DNA of 40,971 nt from Acidobacteria bacterium 28-1 (lineage in GTDB: Bacteria; Acidobacteriota; Blastocatellia; Pyrinomonadales; Pyrinomonadaceae), in the NCBI GenBank assembly GCA_002050365.1, contig MWYZ01000075.1, forward strand, positions 1 to 40,971. Reading direction: 5' to 3'. The notes below the pieces were generated by a model. That model made no database searches. It saw nothing but the letters and a program-made list of their open reading frames with translations, and was not told the origin of the DNA. The position numbers were made by a program, and so were the translations under genes. Below, in pieces: positions 1 to 7,161 of the stretch; position 1 is the stretch's first letter; the number at the start of each line of letters is the position of its first letter.

Positions 1-210
1 GAAAGTTTTTTCTCGCGCTTCAAGGCAGAACTGGTAGAAAATGGCATCTTTGAGTCGGTCGAGCAAGCACGCTCGGAAGTTTTTAGCTATATCGAAGGCT
101 ATTACAATCGAATCAGACTGCACTCGGATTTAGGCTACAAAAGTCCAATGGAGTTTGAGAAACAGTTAGAAATTAAAAATATAAGGAGCAGAGAGAGTTT
201 TGTGTCCTGA
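1..210 (+). CDS. IS3-family transposase OrfB, C-terminal fragment (partial at window edge)
   Basis: The open frame from base 1 to the TGA at 208-210 encodes 69 residues. They match the end of the rve/DDE integrase core of IS3-family OrfB: ESFFSRFKAEL, then a YIEGYYNRIRLHSDLGY block, then SPMEFE. By family knowledge the first visible Glu is the third catalytic acid of the DDE triad. The two Asp residues and the OrfA part lie left of the window. The stop codon lies inside the presumed right terminal inverted repeat, as is common in this family. It is a transposition enzyme; whether the copy is intact cannot be judged from here. Confidence 0.9.
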   Translation, partial: ESFFSRFKAELVENGIFESVEQARSEVFSYIEGYYNRIRLHSDLGYKSPMEFEKQLEIKNIRSRESFVS

Positions 211-227
211 AAAACTTGACCACCTCA
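203..227 (+). repeat. Probable right terminal inverted repeat of the IS3-family element
   Basis: A 25-bp block runs from TGTCC at 203 to CCTCA at 227 and overlaps the transposase stop codon. It has the TG...CA ends and AAACTTGACCAC-type core common at IS3-family right ends. The left end is outside the window, so the inverted partner and the target duplication cannot be checked. The end position is inferred. Confidence 0.5.
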
Positions 228-295
228 CAGAAATCGAGGAGGATAACTCTAGGTTAGATCTAACGCTGGATGACCTAACAAAGGAGGTAGAAGCG

Positions 296-490
296 ATGCA
301 GCATAGCTTTGAGGGAAACACAGCTAAAACCGATCCATTTTTTATCGAAGAGCTATTACCGAAAGTTAATAAAATGAAAGATGTGATAGAAAACACCTCC
401 AAAGTTATATCATCCTCAATGACTATGTTAGAGGACATGTCAGAGAGACGAATTAAACAATCAAGTTCACACACTGACGTTGCAACCTAA
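296..490 (+). CDS. Small hypothetical protein, helical/coiled-coil-like
   Basis: The product is a 64-residue, acidic, probably helical protein (FFIEELLPKVNKMKDVIE, then a Ser-rich segment and an SERRIKQSS tail). I do not recognise the family. The ATG at 296 is chosen because a strong AAGGAGG lies at 281-287 at good spacing. The frame is open further upstream to a TTG at 200, but that extension would be translated from the IS3 terminal repeat and is probably an artefact. The IS may have landed in or just before this gene, so the original N-terminus may have been longer. Confidence 0.45.
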   Translation: MQHSFEGNTAKTDPFFIEELLPKVNKMKDVIENTSKVISSSMTMLEDMSERRIKQSSSHTDVAT

Positions 491-565
491 CAACTCCTTC
501 AACCGGACTCACCATCAGCGTGCTTCTTATTCTTTGAGTTGATAGCTCGCCAATTAATTCCAGCG

Positions 566-1687
566 TTAATCAAAGCAATTTTCGGGAACATTCTCCAGCG
601 TATTTTTAATCAGCATATCCACTACGGGCAAAAAATCATCGCCTGATTCGGCATAGACTTTTAATTGTTCGTCCGCAGAAGTTCCGCGGGCGAGGATTGT
701 GTGAATATGCTCGATTTCCTTGCGCGAGTCTAATTCGTCAACTACGTCATCAACAAAATCAAGCAGTTCATAAATCAAATCTTTGACGGGAACTTCTTTT
801 TGCTTGCCTAAATCTAATAATTTGCCTTCCAATCCGTAACGAATCGCCCGCCATTTGTTCTCTTGAATCAGACGGCGATTATAGAGCCGAAAGCCCCAAT
901 TTTTATCCAGCATTTGATTTAGTTTGGCGATAATCGCCTGAAAAAGCGCGGCGACGGCAATCGTGTCGTCAACGCGCGTCGGAATATCGCAGACGCGAAA
1001 CTCCAAAGTCGGGAAAAACGGATGCGGGCGAATATCCCAATAAATCTTTTTGGCGTTGTCAATGCAGTTCATCTTTATCAGCAAATCAACGTAACTCTGA
1101 TATGAAGCGTGCGAATCAAAATGGTCTGGGATATCGGTGCGCGGAAATTTTTTGAAAACTTCAGAGCGATAAGATTTTAAACCCGTGTTGTGTCCGAGCC
1201 AAAATGGGCTTGATGTGGTCATCGCCAAAACGTGTGGCAGAAAATATCTGGCTGCGTTCATTAAGTGAATTTGTCGGTCTTTGTCGGCGATGCCGACGTG
1301 AACGTGCAGACCGAAAATCAGCAGCGAGCGCGCCACCATTTGAAGTTCTTCGACGAGAAATTCATAACGCTCGTCATCGAAAATCTTTTGGTCAGACCAT
1401 TTGGAAAAAGGGTGAGTCGAAGCGGCAACGATTTCCATATCCTTCTTGCGGGCAAGCATCGAAATTACGCAGCGTAATTTTATGATGTCCTCACGCGCTT
1501 CCTGGATGTTTGCGCAAACGCCCGTGCCGACTTCAATCATTGATTGAATCATTTCCGGCTTGATTTTTTCGCCGAGAAGCATTTTGCCTTCTTCCAAGAT
1601 TTCCGAAACATGTGATTTCAACTCGCGCGTCTGCGGGTCAACAATCTGGAATTCTTCTTCGATTCCGAGCGTAAATTGTTCAAACAT
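566..1687 (-). CDS. Carboxylate-amine ligase, YbdK / glutamate-cysteine ligase type 2 family
   Basis: The product has 373 residues, the usual length for the YbdK/GCS2 family (ATP-dependent carboxylate-amine ligases with a glutamine-synthetase-like fold). The N-terminal GIEEEFQIVD signature at about residues 8-17 supplies metal/ATP-binding acids. The family's HVHVGI motif follows at about 127-132, and FPTLEFRVCDIPTRVDD at about 226-242. The physiological substrate of these paralogues is generally unproven; weak gamma-glutamylcysteine ligase activity is known for E. coli YbdK. No Shine-Dalgarno is visible, because the whole gap to the upstream PilZ gene is filled by a heptamer hairpin. It probably forms a short minus-strand unit with the PilZ gene. 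Confidence 0.9.
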   Translation of the reverse strand: MFEQFTLGIEEEFQIVDPQTRELKSHVSEILEEGKMLLGEKIKPEMIQSMIEVGTGVCANIQEAREDIIKLRCVISMLARKKDMEIVAASTHPFSKWSDQKIFDDERYEFLVEELQMVARSLLIFGLHVHVGIADKDRQIHLMNAARYFLPHVLAMTTSSPFWLGHNTGLKSYRSEVFKKFPRTDIPDHFDSHASYQSYVDLLIKMNCIDNAKKIYWDIRPHPFFPTLEFRVCDIPTRVDDTIAVAALFQAIIAKLNQMLDKNWGFRLYNRRLIQENKWRAIRYGLEGKLLDLGKQKEVPVKDLIYELLDFVDDVVDELDSRKEIEHIHTILARGTSADEQLKVYAESGDDFLPVVDMLIKNTLENVPENCFD

Positions 1688-1693
1688 AGTTTT

Positions 1694-1760
1694 TAATGGT
1701 AAATGGTAAATGGTAAATGGTAAATGGACAGCTTTAATTTACCATTTACCATTTACCATT
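1694..1760. repeat. Heptamer-built inverted repeat (TAAATGG units) between the PilZ gene and the ligase gene
   Basis: About four tandem TAAATGG units at 1696-1727 are followed by a short AT-rich spacer and about three complementary TTTACCA units at 1738-1760. The arms can form a long hairpin. It fills the gap from the PilZ stop codon (1759-1761) to a few bases before the ligase start (1687). Architecture matches the other heptamer hairpins at 3571, 13987, 23361 and 34687. Confidence 0.85.
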
Positions 1761-2091
1761 ATTCAAGATGTAATTCTCGTTTAAGAATTTCCTCATTTTT
1801 TTCCGACATTGCTTGGAAATGAATGCCGACTCCGTGTCCGGGGTCGGTGTAAGTTACCACACCGTCCAAACCAATTTCTTCGCCGCCGATGGTCATTCGC
1901 AGAAAAAGCGGCGTTCCCGATTCAAGTTCGGCGTTTGTTATCATATACAAACCGCCGATGCCAATGTCACGCGTGTTGGCGATGCCCGTGCCCTCGCCGC
2001 CTTCAAAATCTACATTTACAATTAGCTTTTTACGGTCTGACTGCCGCCTTTCAGAAGGCGCGAGTGCTTCATCCGATTCTTTTGGTAGCAT
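1759..2091 (-). CDS. PilZ domain protein
   Basis: The 110-residue single-domain protein shows the PilZ c-di-GMP-binding signature: an Arg-rich RRQSDRKK segment at about 15-22, then NTRDIGIGGLY at about 39-49, which corresponds to the (D/N)xSxxG strand. In the second motif Gly replaces the usual Ser (DIGIGG), so c-di-GMP affinity may be altered. The start is supported by an AGAGGAAAAA ribosome-binding site just upstream of 2091. Likely a cytosolic c-di-GMP receptor or adaptor. The target is unknown, and the neighbours give no specific hint. Confidence 0.85.
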   Translation of the reverse strand: MLPKESDEALAPSERRQSDRKKLIVNVDFEGGEGTGIANTRDIGIGGLYMITNAELESGTPLFLRMTIGGEEIGLDGVVTYTDPGHGVGIHFQAMSEKNEEILKRELHLE

Positions 2092-2437
2092 TTTTTCCTC
2101 TTTGAATTTTGATTTGGAAAAACTTCTCTACCATTTTATCCATTTTTTAATAATATGGAAGAGCTATTTTCAAAATAAAATAATTTAGCCGATTTTTTTG
2201 GTGATTTTTTTGACATTACAAAACATTATTAATGGAAAATCAATTTGATTTCACAGAATGAAGCCGATGAAAGCGAAAATTGTTTATATATTTTTAGTCT
2301 GATGTTAAATTTTTCCAAATTTGACTGTTTGCAATTTTCCGTTTCGCAAGTTACCATAAATTTTCCTAAAACTTAGGTTTTCATTGAATCATTTTCCCAA
2401 AACAGCTTAATTTTATTTTTGCTCTCAACGCTTTTCT
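2092..2437. other. AT-rich divergent intergenic region
   Basis: This 346-bp, very AT-rich gap separates the minus-strand PilZ gene from the plus-strand PLP enzyme gene and must hold both promoters. A TTGACA hexamer is present at 2210-2215, but no good -10 partner is seen at standard spacing. No ORF, RNA or repeat was recognised. Confidence 0.5.
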
Positions 2438-3571
2438 ATGGGTTTTTCAACTATTGCAATTCACGCGGGAAACGAACCTGACAGCGCGACCGGCGCGGTC
2501 TCCGTGCCGATTTATCAAACTTCAACTTACGCCCAAGAAAGTTTAGGCAACCACAAAGGCTTTGAATATGCCAGAACCCAAAATCCAACTCGTTCCGCAC
2601 TGGAGAAAAACATCGCCGCGCTCGAAGGCGCAAAATTCGGTTTCGCATTTGCTTCGGGAATGTCAGCGACCGACGCGGTTTTGAAACTAGTCAAAGCCGG
2701 CGACCATGTAATCGTCGGCGACAATACTTACGGCGGAACTTTTCGTTTGTTTAACAAAGTTTTGTCCAATTACGGAATCGAGTTTGATTTTGTTGATACG
2801 TCGGACATTACAAATGTCGAAAGAGCATTTAAACCGAATACGAAAATGGTGTTCGTCGAAACGCCGACCAATCCGATAATGACCGTTACGGATTTGCAAG
2901 CGGTTTCCGATGTCGCACACGCGCATGGTGCACGAGTCGTTTGCGACAACACTTTTATGTCGCCGTATTTGCAGCAGCCGATGAATTTTGGAGTGGATAT
3001 TGTCGTTCATTCGACGACTAAATACTTAAACGGACACTCAGACAGCATCGGCGGATTTGCCGCTTTAAATAATGAAGAAGATGCCGAGTGGATAAAATTT
3101 ATTCAAAACAGCATCGGCGCAATTTTGTCGCCTTTCGATTCCTTTCTTGTTTTGCGCGGAACAAAAACTCTCGCCGTCAGAATGGAAGCGCACGATAAAA
3201 ACGGACGCGCCGTTGCCACTTTCTTAGCTGAACATCCGAAGGTCAAAAAAGTTTATTATCCGGGTTTGCTATCGCACCCGCAACATGAACTCGCCAGCCG
3301 TCAACAAAAAGGTTTCGGCGGAATGGTGGCGTTTGAAACAGGTTCCCTCGAGTCGGCGAAAAAGGTTTTGGAAAACGTCAAACTCTGCACATTGGCGGAA
3401 AGTTTAGGCGGCGTTGAAAGTTTAATTTCACATCCGGCGACAATGACACATGCCTCCGTTCCGGCGGATAAACGCGAATCGTTAGGAATTACCGACGGTT
3501 TAGTTCGCGTTTCGGTTGGAATTGAAGATGTCGAAGATATTATAGAAGATTTAGACCAAGCGTTAAATTAG
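2438..3571 (+). CDS. Cystathionine gamma-synthase / gamma-lyase family PLP enzyme
   Basis: The product has 377 residues, typical of the Cys/Met-metabolism PLP family. Visible signatures are YARTQNPTR at about 45-53 (phosphate-binding Tyr and Arg from the neighbouring subunit), SGMSA at about 73-77, the cofactor Asp in VCDNTF (about 170), and the Schiff-base Lys195 in HSTTKYLNGHSD. The C-terminal SLGGVESLISHPATMTH motif is also typical. The enzyme acts in trans-sulfuration or in cystathionine synthesis. Sequence alone does not separate gamma-synthase (metB) from gamma-lyase, and no other sulfur gene is adjacent. Its stop codon is directly followed by a heptamer hairpin. Confidence 0.92.
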   Translation: MGFSTIAIHAGNEPDSATGAVSVPIYQTSTYAQESLGNHKGFEYARTQNPTRSALEKNIAALEGAKFGFAFASGMSATDAVLKLVKAGDHVIVGDNTYGGTFRLFNKVLSNYGIEFDFVDTSDITNVERAFKPNTKMVFVETPTNPIMTVTDLQAVSDVAHAHGARVVCDNTFMSPYLQQPMNFGVDIVVHSTTKYLNGHSDSIGGFAALNNEEDAEWIKFIQNSIGAILSPFDSFLVLRGTKTLAVRMEAHDKNGRAVATFLAEHPKVKKVYYPGLLSHPQHELASRQQKGFGGMVAFETGSLESAKKVLENVKLCTLAESLGGVESLISHPATMTHASVPADKRESLGITDGLVRVSVGIEDVEDIIEDLDQALN

Positions 3572-3648
3572 TGGATAGTGAACAGTGAATGGTGAAGAAT
3601 AAAAGAGAATTTTTCACTATTCACTGTTTACTATCCATTATTCACTCA
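3571..3648. repeat. Heptamer-type inverted repeat filling the gap between the PLP enzyme and PP2C genes
   Basis: The left arm at 3571-3597 (GTGGATAGTGAACAGTGAAT and on) and the right arm at about 3612-3647 (TTCACTATTCACTGTTTAC and on) are complementary over most of their length. The units are 7-bp GTGAACA/GTGAATG variants. The arm begins at the last base of the upstream stop codon and ends about six bases before the next ATG at 3654. It could stop transcription or form an RNA hairpin over the next gene's start. Confidence 0.8.
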
Positions 3649-3653
3649 AAAAT

Positions 3654-4592
3654 ATGTTGACTGTTGAAATACATGCTACTTCGCATATTGGCCGTGTCCG
3701 CAAAGGCAATGAAGATAATTATCTTTTGCTAAATATCACGGATGCAAAAACTTGGATGAGTTCGCAAGACCCGGGCGAATTTGTTATCGAATCACAGAAA
3801 TTCGGGATTGACGACAACGGCGTTATTCTCGCCGTATCGGACGGAATGGGCGGCGCATTAGCGGGCGAAGTGGCGAGCAAAATGGCGGTGGAAACCATTT
3901 GTCAAAAATTTCTAGATGATGAGCCGGAAAAGACTATTGCACCGGAAGAGTTAAACCAATCTTTAATCTCTAAACTTTATGATGCAACCGTTTATGCCAA
4001 TCACTTAATCCATCATCAAGGACGCACCGACGCGCAATTTCAAGGAATGGGCGCGACTTTTACCGGCATCGGTATTACGCCTGAAGCAATTGATTTAATC
4101 CAAGTCGGCGACAGCCGCGCTTATCTGGTTCGCAATTCCCAAATTTATCAAGTTACCAAAGACCAATCGCTCGTCCAACAATTAATTGATGCCGGACAGA
4201 TTCAACCGGAAGAAGCTGAAACGCACACACTTAAAAATGTAATTCTGCAAGCGCTCGGCGCACAAAATGAGATTTTTCCCGTATCGGCACGTCTGCTTCC
4301 GCAGCGCAATGATGTTTTATTATTGTGCAGCGATGGTTTGTCCAACAAAATCGGCGGTTCGGATATGCAGAGAATTATTTTAGATAACTTTGACCAATTG
4401 CAAATAGCGGCTGCAGAAATGGTAAAAGAAGCCAACGAACGCGGCGGTGAAGATAACATAACTTTGATTTTGGTTAAACTTAGAGGCGATACGCTGCCAA
4501 AGCCGACCGGGAATGAAATAAAATTGGAATTATTGAATTTAGGAAATATCCACGATACGGCTGAACAGGACACAATGGAAATACTCAAATAA
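3654..4592 (+). CDS. PP2C-family Ser/Thr protein phosphatase
   Basis: The 312-residue protein has the PP2C (PPM) metal-ligand motifs: RKGNEDNYLL near the N-terminus, SDGMGG at about 62-67, GDSRAYL at about 152-158, LLCSDGL at about 224-230 and the final GGEDNITLI. It should remove phosphate from Ser/Thr in the cytosol using two divalent metals, and is a natural counterpart of the Hanks-type kinases elsewhere in the window. No membrane segment is seen. There is no Shine-Dalgarno because a heptamer hairpin occupies the upstream gap. Confidence 0.92.
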   Translation: MLTVEIHATSHIGRVRKGNEDNYLLLNITDAKTWMSSQDPGEFVIESQKFGIDDNGVILAVSDGMGGALAGEVASKMAVETICQKFLDDEPEKTIAPEELNQSLISKLYDATVYANHLIHHQGRTDAQFQGMGATFTGIGITPEAIDLIQVGDSRAYLVRNSQIYQVTKDQSLVQQLIDAGQIQPEEAETHTLKNVILQALGAQNEIFPVSARLLPQRNDVLLLCSDGLSNKIGGSDMQRIILDNFDQLQIAAAEMVKEANERGGEDNITLILVKLRGDTLPKPTGNEIKLELLNLGNIHDTAEQDTMEILK

Positions 4593-4644
4593 TTGCCAAT
4601 TACGAGATTGGACAAATAAAAACTCTTGATTTGAAACTGATAAT

Positions 4645-5130
4645 TTAATTAGTCTCTCTCCATTCTGGAAGTTTCTTAGAATTTTCAATTTTCTGAACGT
4701 AAATCGAAGAACCTTGCACGCGCACGACCTCGACTTTCTCCCCTTCAATCAAAGGCATTTCATCATCTATCGGAAAAGCAGTCCAAGTTGAGCCGTAAAC
4801 CTTAACCGCGCCTTCTTGCAGTGCGCCTCTGCTTGATAATATAACTGTGCCTATTTGTCCGGGCAAAGAGTCCATTCCCATTTTCACTGCATTTTCGTCG
4901 TCCTGAGAAAAGTATTTAGCGAAAATCGTGCGCGACATTGCCGTTAATGCAATTGAAACGCAGGCAAAAACTAAAAACTGTAAACCGAACCCAAAGCCCA
5001 ATCCGCCAACAAGTGCTGCCGCGAGCGCGCCGATGCCGAACCAAAACAGCACGAAGCCAAACGTGAAAATTTCGGCGATGATTAAAGCCACGCCTAAAAC
5101 AATCCACAGAATATATGCAAATTGTTCCAT
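4645..5130 (-). CDS. NfeD-family membrane protein
   Basis: The 161-residue protein has three hydrophobic segments in the first half (about residues 5-25, 27-47, 50-68). A C-terminal OB-fold-like domain follows, with GQIGTVILSSRGALQEGAVKV and EKVEVVRVQGSSIYVQ, the NfeD C-terminal pattern. Family members sit in the membrane with stomatin/flotillin-type proteins and help organise membrane domains. No stomatin gene is adjacent here. This is the short, protease-less form. Confidence 0.85.
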   Translation of the reverse strand: MEQFAYILWIVLGVALIIAEIFTFGFVLFWFGIGALAAALVGGLGFGFGLQFLVFACVSIALTAMSRTIFAKYFSQDDENAVKMGMDSLPGQIGTVILSSRGALQEGAVKVYGSTWTAFPIDDEMPLIEGEKVEVVRVQGSSIYVQKIENSKKLPEWRETN

Positions 5131-5248
5131 TGATTCTCCTCAAAAAATTGCTTTCCGCCAACAGTATGGCAACAATTTAAGGATTTGTCATTTTGTTTTG
5201 TTGGCTGCCGCTTGTTCATTATCAATCACAACAATTTTTCGCGCGTCT

Positions 5249-5277
5249 TTGAACTTGAAATAGAGTCGTGCTAATCT
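5249..5277 (+). promoter_or_regulatory. Candidate sigma70 promoter of the split tRNA-Leu gene
   Basis: TTGAAC at 5249-5254 and TAATCT at 5272-5277 are separated by 17 bp. Transcription would start around 5284, three bases before the tRNA, which fits a tRNA promoter. Position and spacing support it; the -10 is imperfect. Confidence 0.5.
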
Positions 5278-5439
5278 TCTTCTCGTGCTTGGGTGGCGGA
5301 ATAGGTAGACGCACAGGACTTATGATCTTTGAGCATAGGAAGCGAAATCTTCCTTATGAATGGAATCAAATTCGGTGAAACCTTAATTATTAGGCTTACT
5401 CGGTGTAATACGGTTTAATAGTTTGGAAAAAATTATTAT

Positions 5440-5813
5440 ATGCGGTATAAAACCGAAAAGTGTATTGAATGTGAAAAACCTGCAAAAGATGGGAAATATT
5501 GTAACTCTTGTAGATATAAAAAGAGGAAACAATATTACCAAGAACGATACATTAATAATGGCGGTTATCAAGCGTATAAACTGAAATACAGAAAAATAAG
5601 ATTAAATCCTTTTAAGGAGATAATCCGAAAACGCGCTTGTGATTCTTGTGAAAAATGTGGTTGGAATAAATATTATGATATTTTGCAAGCACATCATATA
5701 AATAGGAATCGTGATGATAATTCTCCAGAAAATTATTGTTGTTATGTCCAACCTGTCATCAAGTTGAGCATTATCTTGAACAAACAGGTATATACATCAA
5801 TAAGTCTAAATAA
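5440..5813 (+). pseudogene. Intron-encoded HNH endonuclease, frameshifted
   Basis: The frame from the ATG at 5440 shows an N-terminal zinc-ribbon-like part (CIECEKPAKDGKYCNSC), then CEKCGW and the HNH core LQAHHINRNRDDNSPEN. After the codons at 5725-5733 homology jumps to another frame, which gives LLLLCPTCHQVEHYLEQTG and ends at the TAA at 5811-5813. One missing base near 5733 explains this. With it restored the protein would have about 124 residues and the full His-Asn-His metal-binding site. By position it is a homing endonuclease of the group I intron. Either it is recently inactivated or the missing base is a sequencing error. Its 3' end overlaps that of the convergent HNH gene by 8 bp. 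Confidence 0.8.
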
Positions 5814-6294
5814 ATGGCAATACCGAGCTAAGTTTGAATTTTTTGTTTTTGCCTCGATAGGTCGGCGTAAGAGCATGGCAATTCGGACAAAGTAACCGCA
5901 GATTTTCTAAACGATTACCTAAAGAATTTCCATCAATGTGGTCAAGTTCAAGCGGAATTGGTTTTCCAAGCCATTCCGTAAGATTACAGCTTGAACATTT
6001 TGAAGTTAAAATGCTTTCTTTAATTAATCGTTTCTTTAATTTGTTTGAAGTAATACTATTTTCATTATTTAAGTATTTTTCAACAGGTATTCTTGCTCCG
6101 ATTTCTTTGCCTTTACTTCAAAGTTGAAAGGTAAAATGGGAAATATCTAAATTAAAATGAGAGATTGCTCTTTTTAATACAAGATAGTTATCACTACAAG
6201 GAATAAGAATGAGTGCTTTTAATGTTTGGGCAAAAGAGTATGACTCTTTAACTACACTTCTTAATTGCATCTCATTGTATTTTCTTAGTTTCAT
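5806..6294 (-). pseudogene. Second intron-encoded HNH endonuclease with an in-frame TGA
   Basis: On the minus strand a frame starts at the ATG at 6294 (MKLRKYNEMQLRSVV), reads to a TGA at 6118-6120, and continues in the same frame through KGKEIGARIPVEKYL to a clear HNH domain: KCSSCNLTEWLGKP, LELDHIDGN, NRLENLRLLCPNCHAL, TYRGKN. It ends with TAG at 5806-5808. Related HNH proteins, as I recall them, carry SHFTGQGWNKGK at the join; here it reads SHFTFQL-stop-SKGK, so a Trp codon appears to have become TGA. Frame continuity over 162 codons argues for a recent nonsense change or a read error. It is a different HNH subfamily from the plus-strand gene. Confidence 0.8.
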
Positions 6295-6573
6295 AATAAA
6301 TTCAAAAAAGTGTAGAGACTTGACGGTTCCCGCCTGACTGCTACGAAAATAGTAAAAGGTGAAGGTAAAGTCCAGACCACAAACTGCATTTTGCAGGCGG
6401 CGAAAGCTGTAGTTGGTAAGAAAATCCTGTGTCCCTTGTGGACGTGCGGGTTCGATTCCCGCCCTAAGCACCATCTAGAATCAATAAGTTAGAATTGGCA
6501 ATAAAAACTTTTTTAGGTCTAGCATTAATGTCATTGTTGTAAAAACAGGAATAAAAGAAGTAGGTATAAAAAA

Positions 6574-6967
6574 ATGAGCACTTATATTCAATACAAACTA
6601 CGCATTTTATTGGTTGTCGTCTTGCCTTTATTTTCGTTTATTAGTGCTGATGCGATTACCCCGAGCGAACGAAAATTTCAGTTTTAGTACAAAGCGACCG
6701 TCAAGGATATACCAACTGGAACAAAGAATTTTAGTCTTTGGATACCAATACCGCATGACAGCCCGTTTCAAAAAATTAAGAACTTAAAAATTGAATCTCC
6801 ATACAAATATCAAATTCATACTTCATAATACGGCAGTAAAATGCTGTATATCAGCCTCAAGGAACCTCAACAATCAACATTAACTATTCACCATGCTGTT
6901 TGATGCCGTGCGCAAGGAACACATTCAGGGCAGGCTGCAAGAAGTCGGATATGCCGCCACGAAATAA
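6574..6967 (+). pseudogene. Degenerate transglutaminase-like protein gene (N-terminal part)
   Basis: The ATG at 6574 opens a signal-peptide-like start (ILLVVVLPLFSFISADA). In one frame it then reads YKATVKDIPTGTKNFSLW and PIPHDSPFQKIKNLKIESP, interrupted by TAG at 6685, TAA at 6826 and TGA at 6901. The reading then shifts frame to FDAVRKEHIQGRLQ, ending at 6967. This matches, from memory, the N-terminal domain of secreted transglutaminase-like proteins common in Acidobacteriota; the catalytic domain is absent. Three stops plus a shift and a truncation make it a true relic. No other feature is visible in 6474-7016. Confidence 0.65.
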
Positions 6968-7016
6968 GAACGTGAGCCGAACATACACGCTGGCTTCAAT
7001 CTGACCTTGCTATCCG

Positions 7017-7142
7017 CTATTGAAACAAAGCTAACGCTTTGAGGGCAGTGTAATAAATGCCGTATAAAAGCGGAATCGTGACTACCAGCCACGCAATCGC
7101 AATCGTCGCCGCCGAAGTTTTTTTGATATTCGTGTTTTCCAT
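7017..7142 (-). CDS. MFS transporter small subunit (41-residue membrane peptide)
   Basis: The 41-residue frame starts at the ATG at 7142 with AAAGGAG upstream and ends at 7017. After a short polar start (MENTNIKKTSA) it has one hydrophobic helix (IAIAWLVVTIPLLYGIYYTALKAL, residues about 14-37). It starts 19 bp after the stop of the OFA-type MFS gene on the same strand. Tiny single-helix proteins of this kind accompany OxlT/YhjX-type transporters and are annotated as MFS small subunits; their role is not established. Its stop lies close to the end of the upstream pseudogene. Confidence 0.75.
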   Translation of the reverse strand: MENTNIKKTSAATIAIAWLVVTIPLLYGIYYTALKALALFQ

Positions 7143-7161
7143 AATTGTTTCTACTCCTTTA

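Larger units (their letters stand above)
5322..6420 (+). ncRNA. Group I self-splicing intron in tRNA-Leu(UAA)
   Basis: The 1099-nt insert splits the anticodon after U34 and ends in G (6420), as group I introns do. Exon CUU can pair with the internal guide GAG at 5331-5333, giving the U-G pair at the 5' splice site. A P-like element (AATTCGGTGAAACC) lies at 5369-5382. Near the 3' end, the R-like AGAGACTTGACGG at 6314-6326 and S-like AAAGTCCAGACC at 6367-6378 supply P7 pairing (GACTT 6317-6321 with AAGTC 6368-6372). The segment between about 5440 and 6294 holds two HNH genes. Folding was not computed. Confidence 0.85.
5287..6473 (+). tRNA. tRNA-Leu(UAA), interrupted in the anticodon by a group I intron
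   Basis: The 5' exon is 5287-5321 (acceptor GCTTGGG, D arm, anticodon stem CAGGA, then C-T-T) and the 3' exon is 6421-6473 (AAAATCCTG, long class II variable arm, T arm with TTCGATT, acceptor strand CCTAAGC, encoded CCA at 6471-6473). Joining them restores an 88-nt leucine tRNA with loop CTTAAAA and anticodon UAA. The break lies after U34, the position used by the group I introns of cyanobacterial and plastid tRNA-Leu(UAA) genes. The acceptor stem pairs with one G-U. Confidence 0.93.

Noticed and set aside
200..295. Extension of the small ORF at 296 upstream to the TTG at 200.
   Set aside because: The extra residues would be translated from the IS3 terminal repeat, while a strong ribosome-binding site sits directly before the ATG at 296.
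1694..1760. TAAATGG tandem repeat as a CRISPR or replication iteron array.
   Set aside because: Units are contiguous 7-mers mirrored in an inverted arm, with no spacers and no replication gene nearby.
6118..6120. TGA in the minus-strand HNH gene as recoded Trp or selenocysteine.
   Set aside because: Other genes in the window use TGA as a normal stop (for example 13990, 19889), and no SECIS-like need exists; a nonsense change is simpler.
6295..6474. Start of the minus-strand HNH frame inside the tRNA 3' exon.
   Set aside because: That part runs through the catalytic core of the intron and the tRNA; the ATG at 6294 starts the recognisable family sequence.
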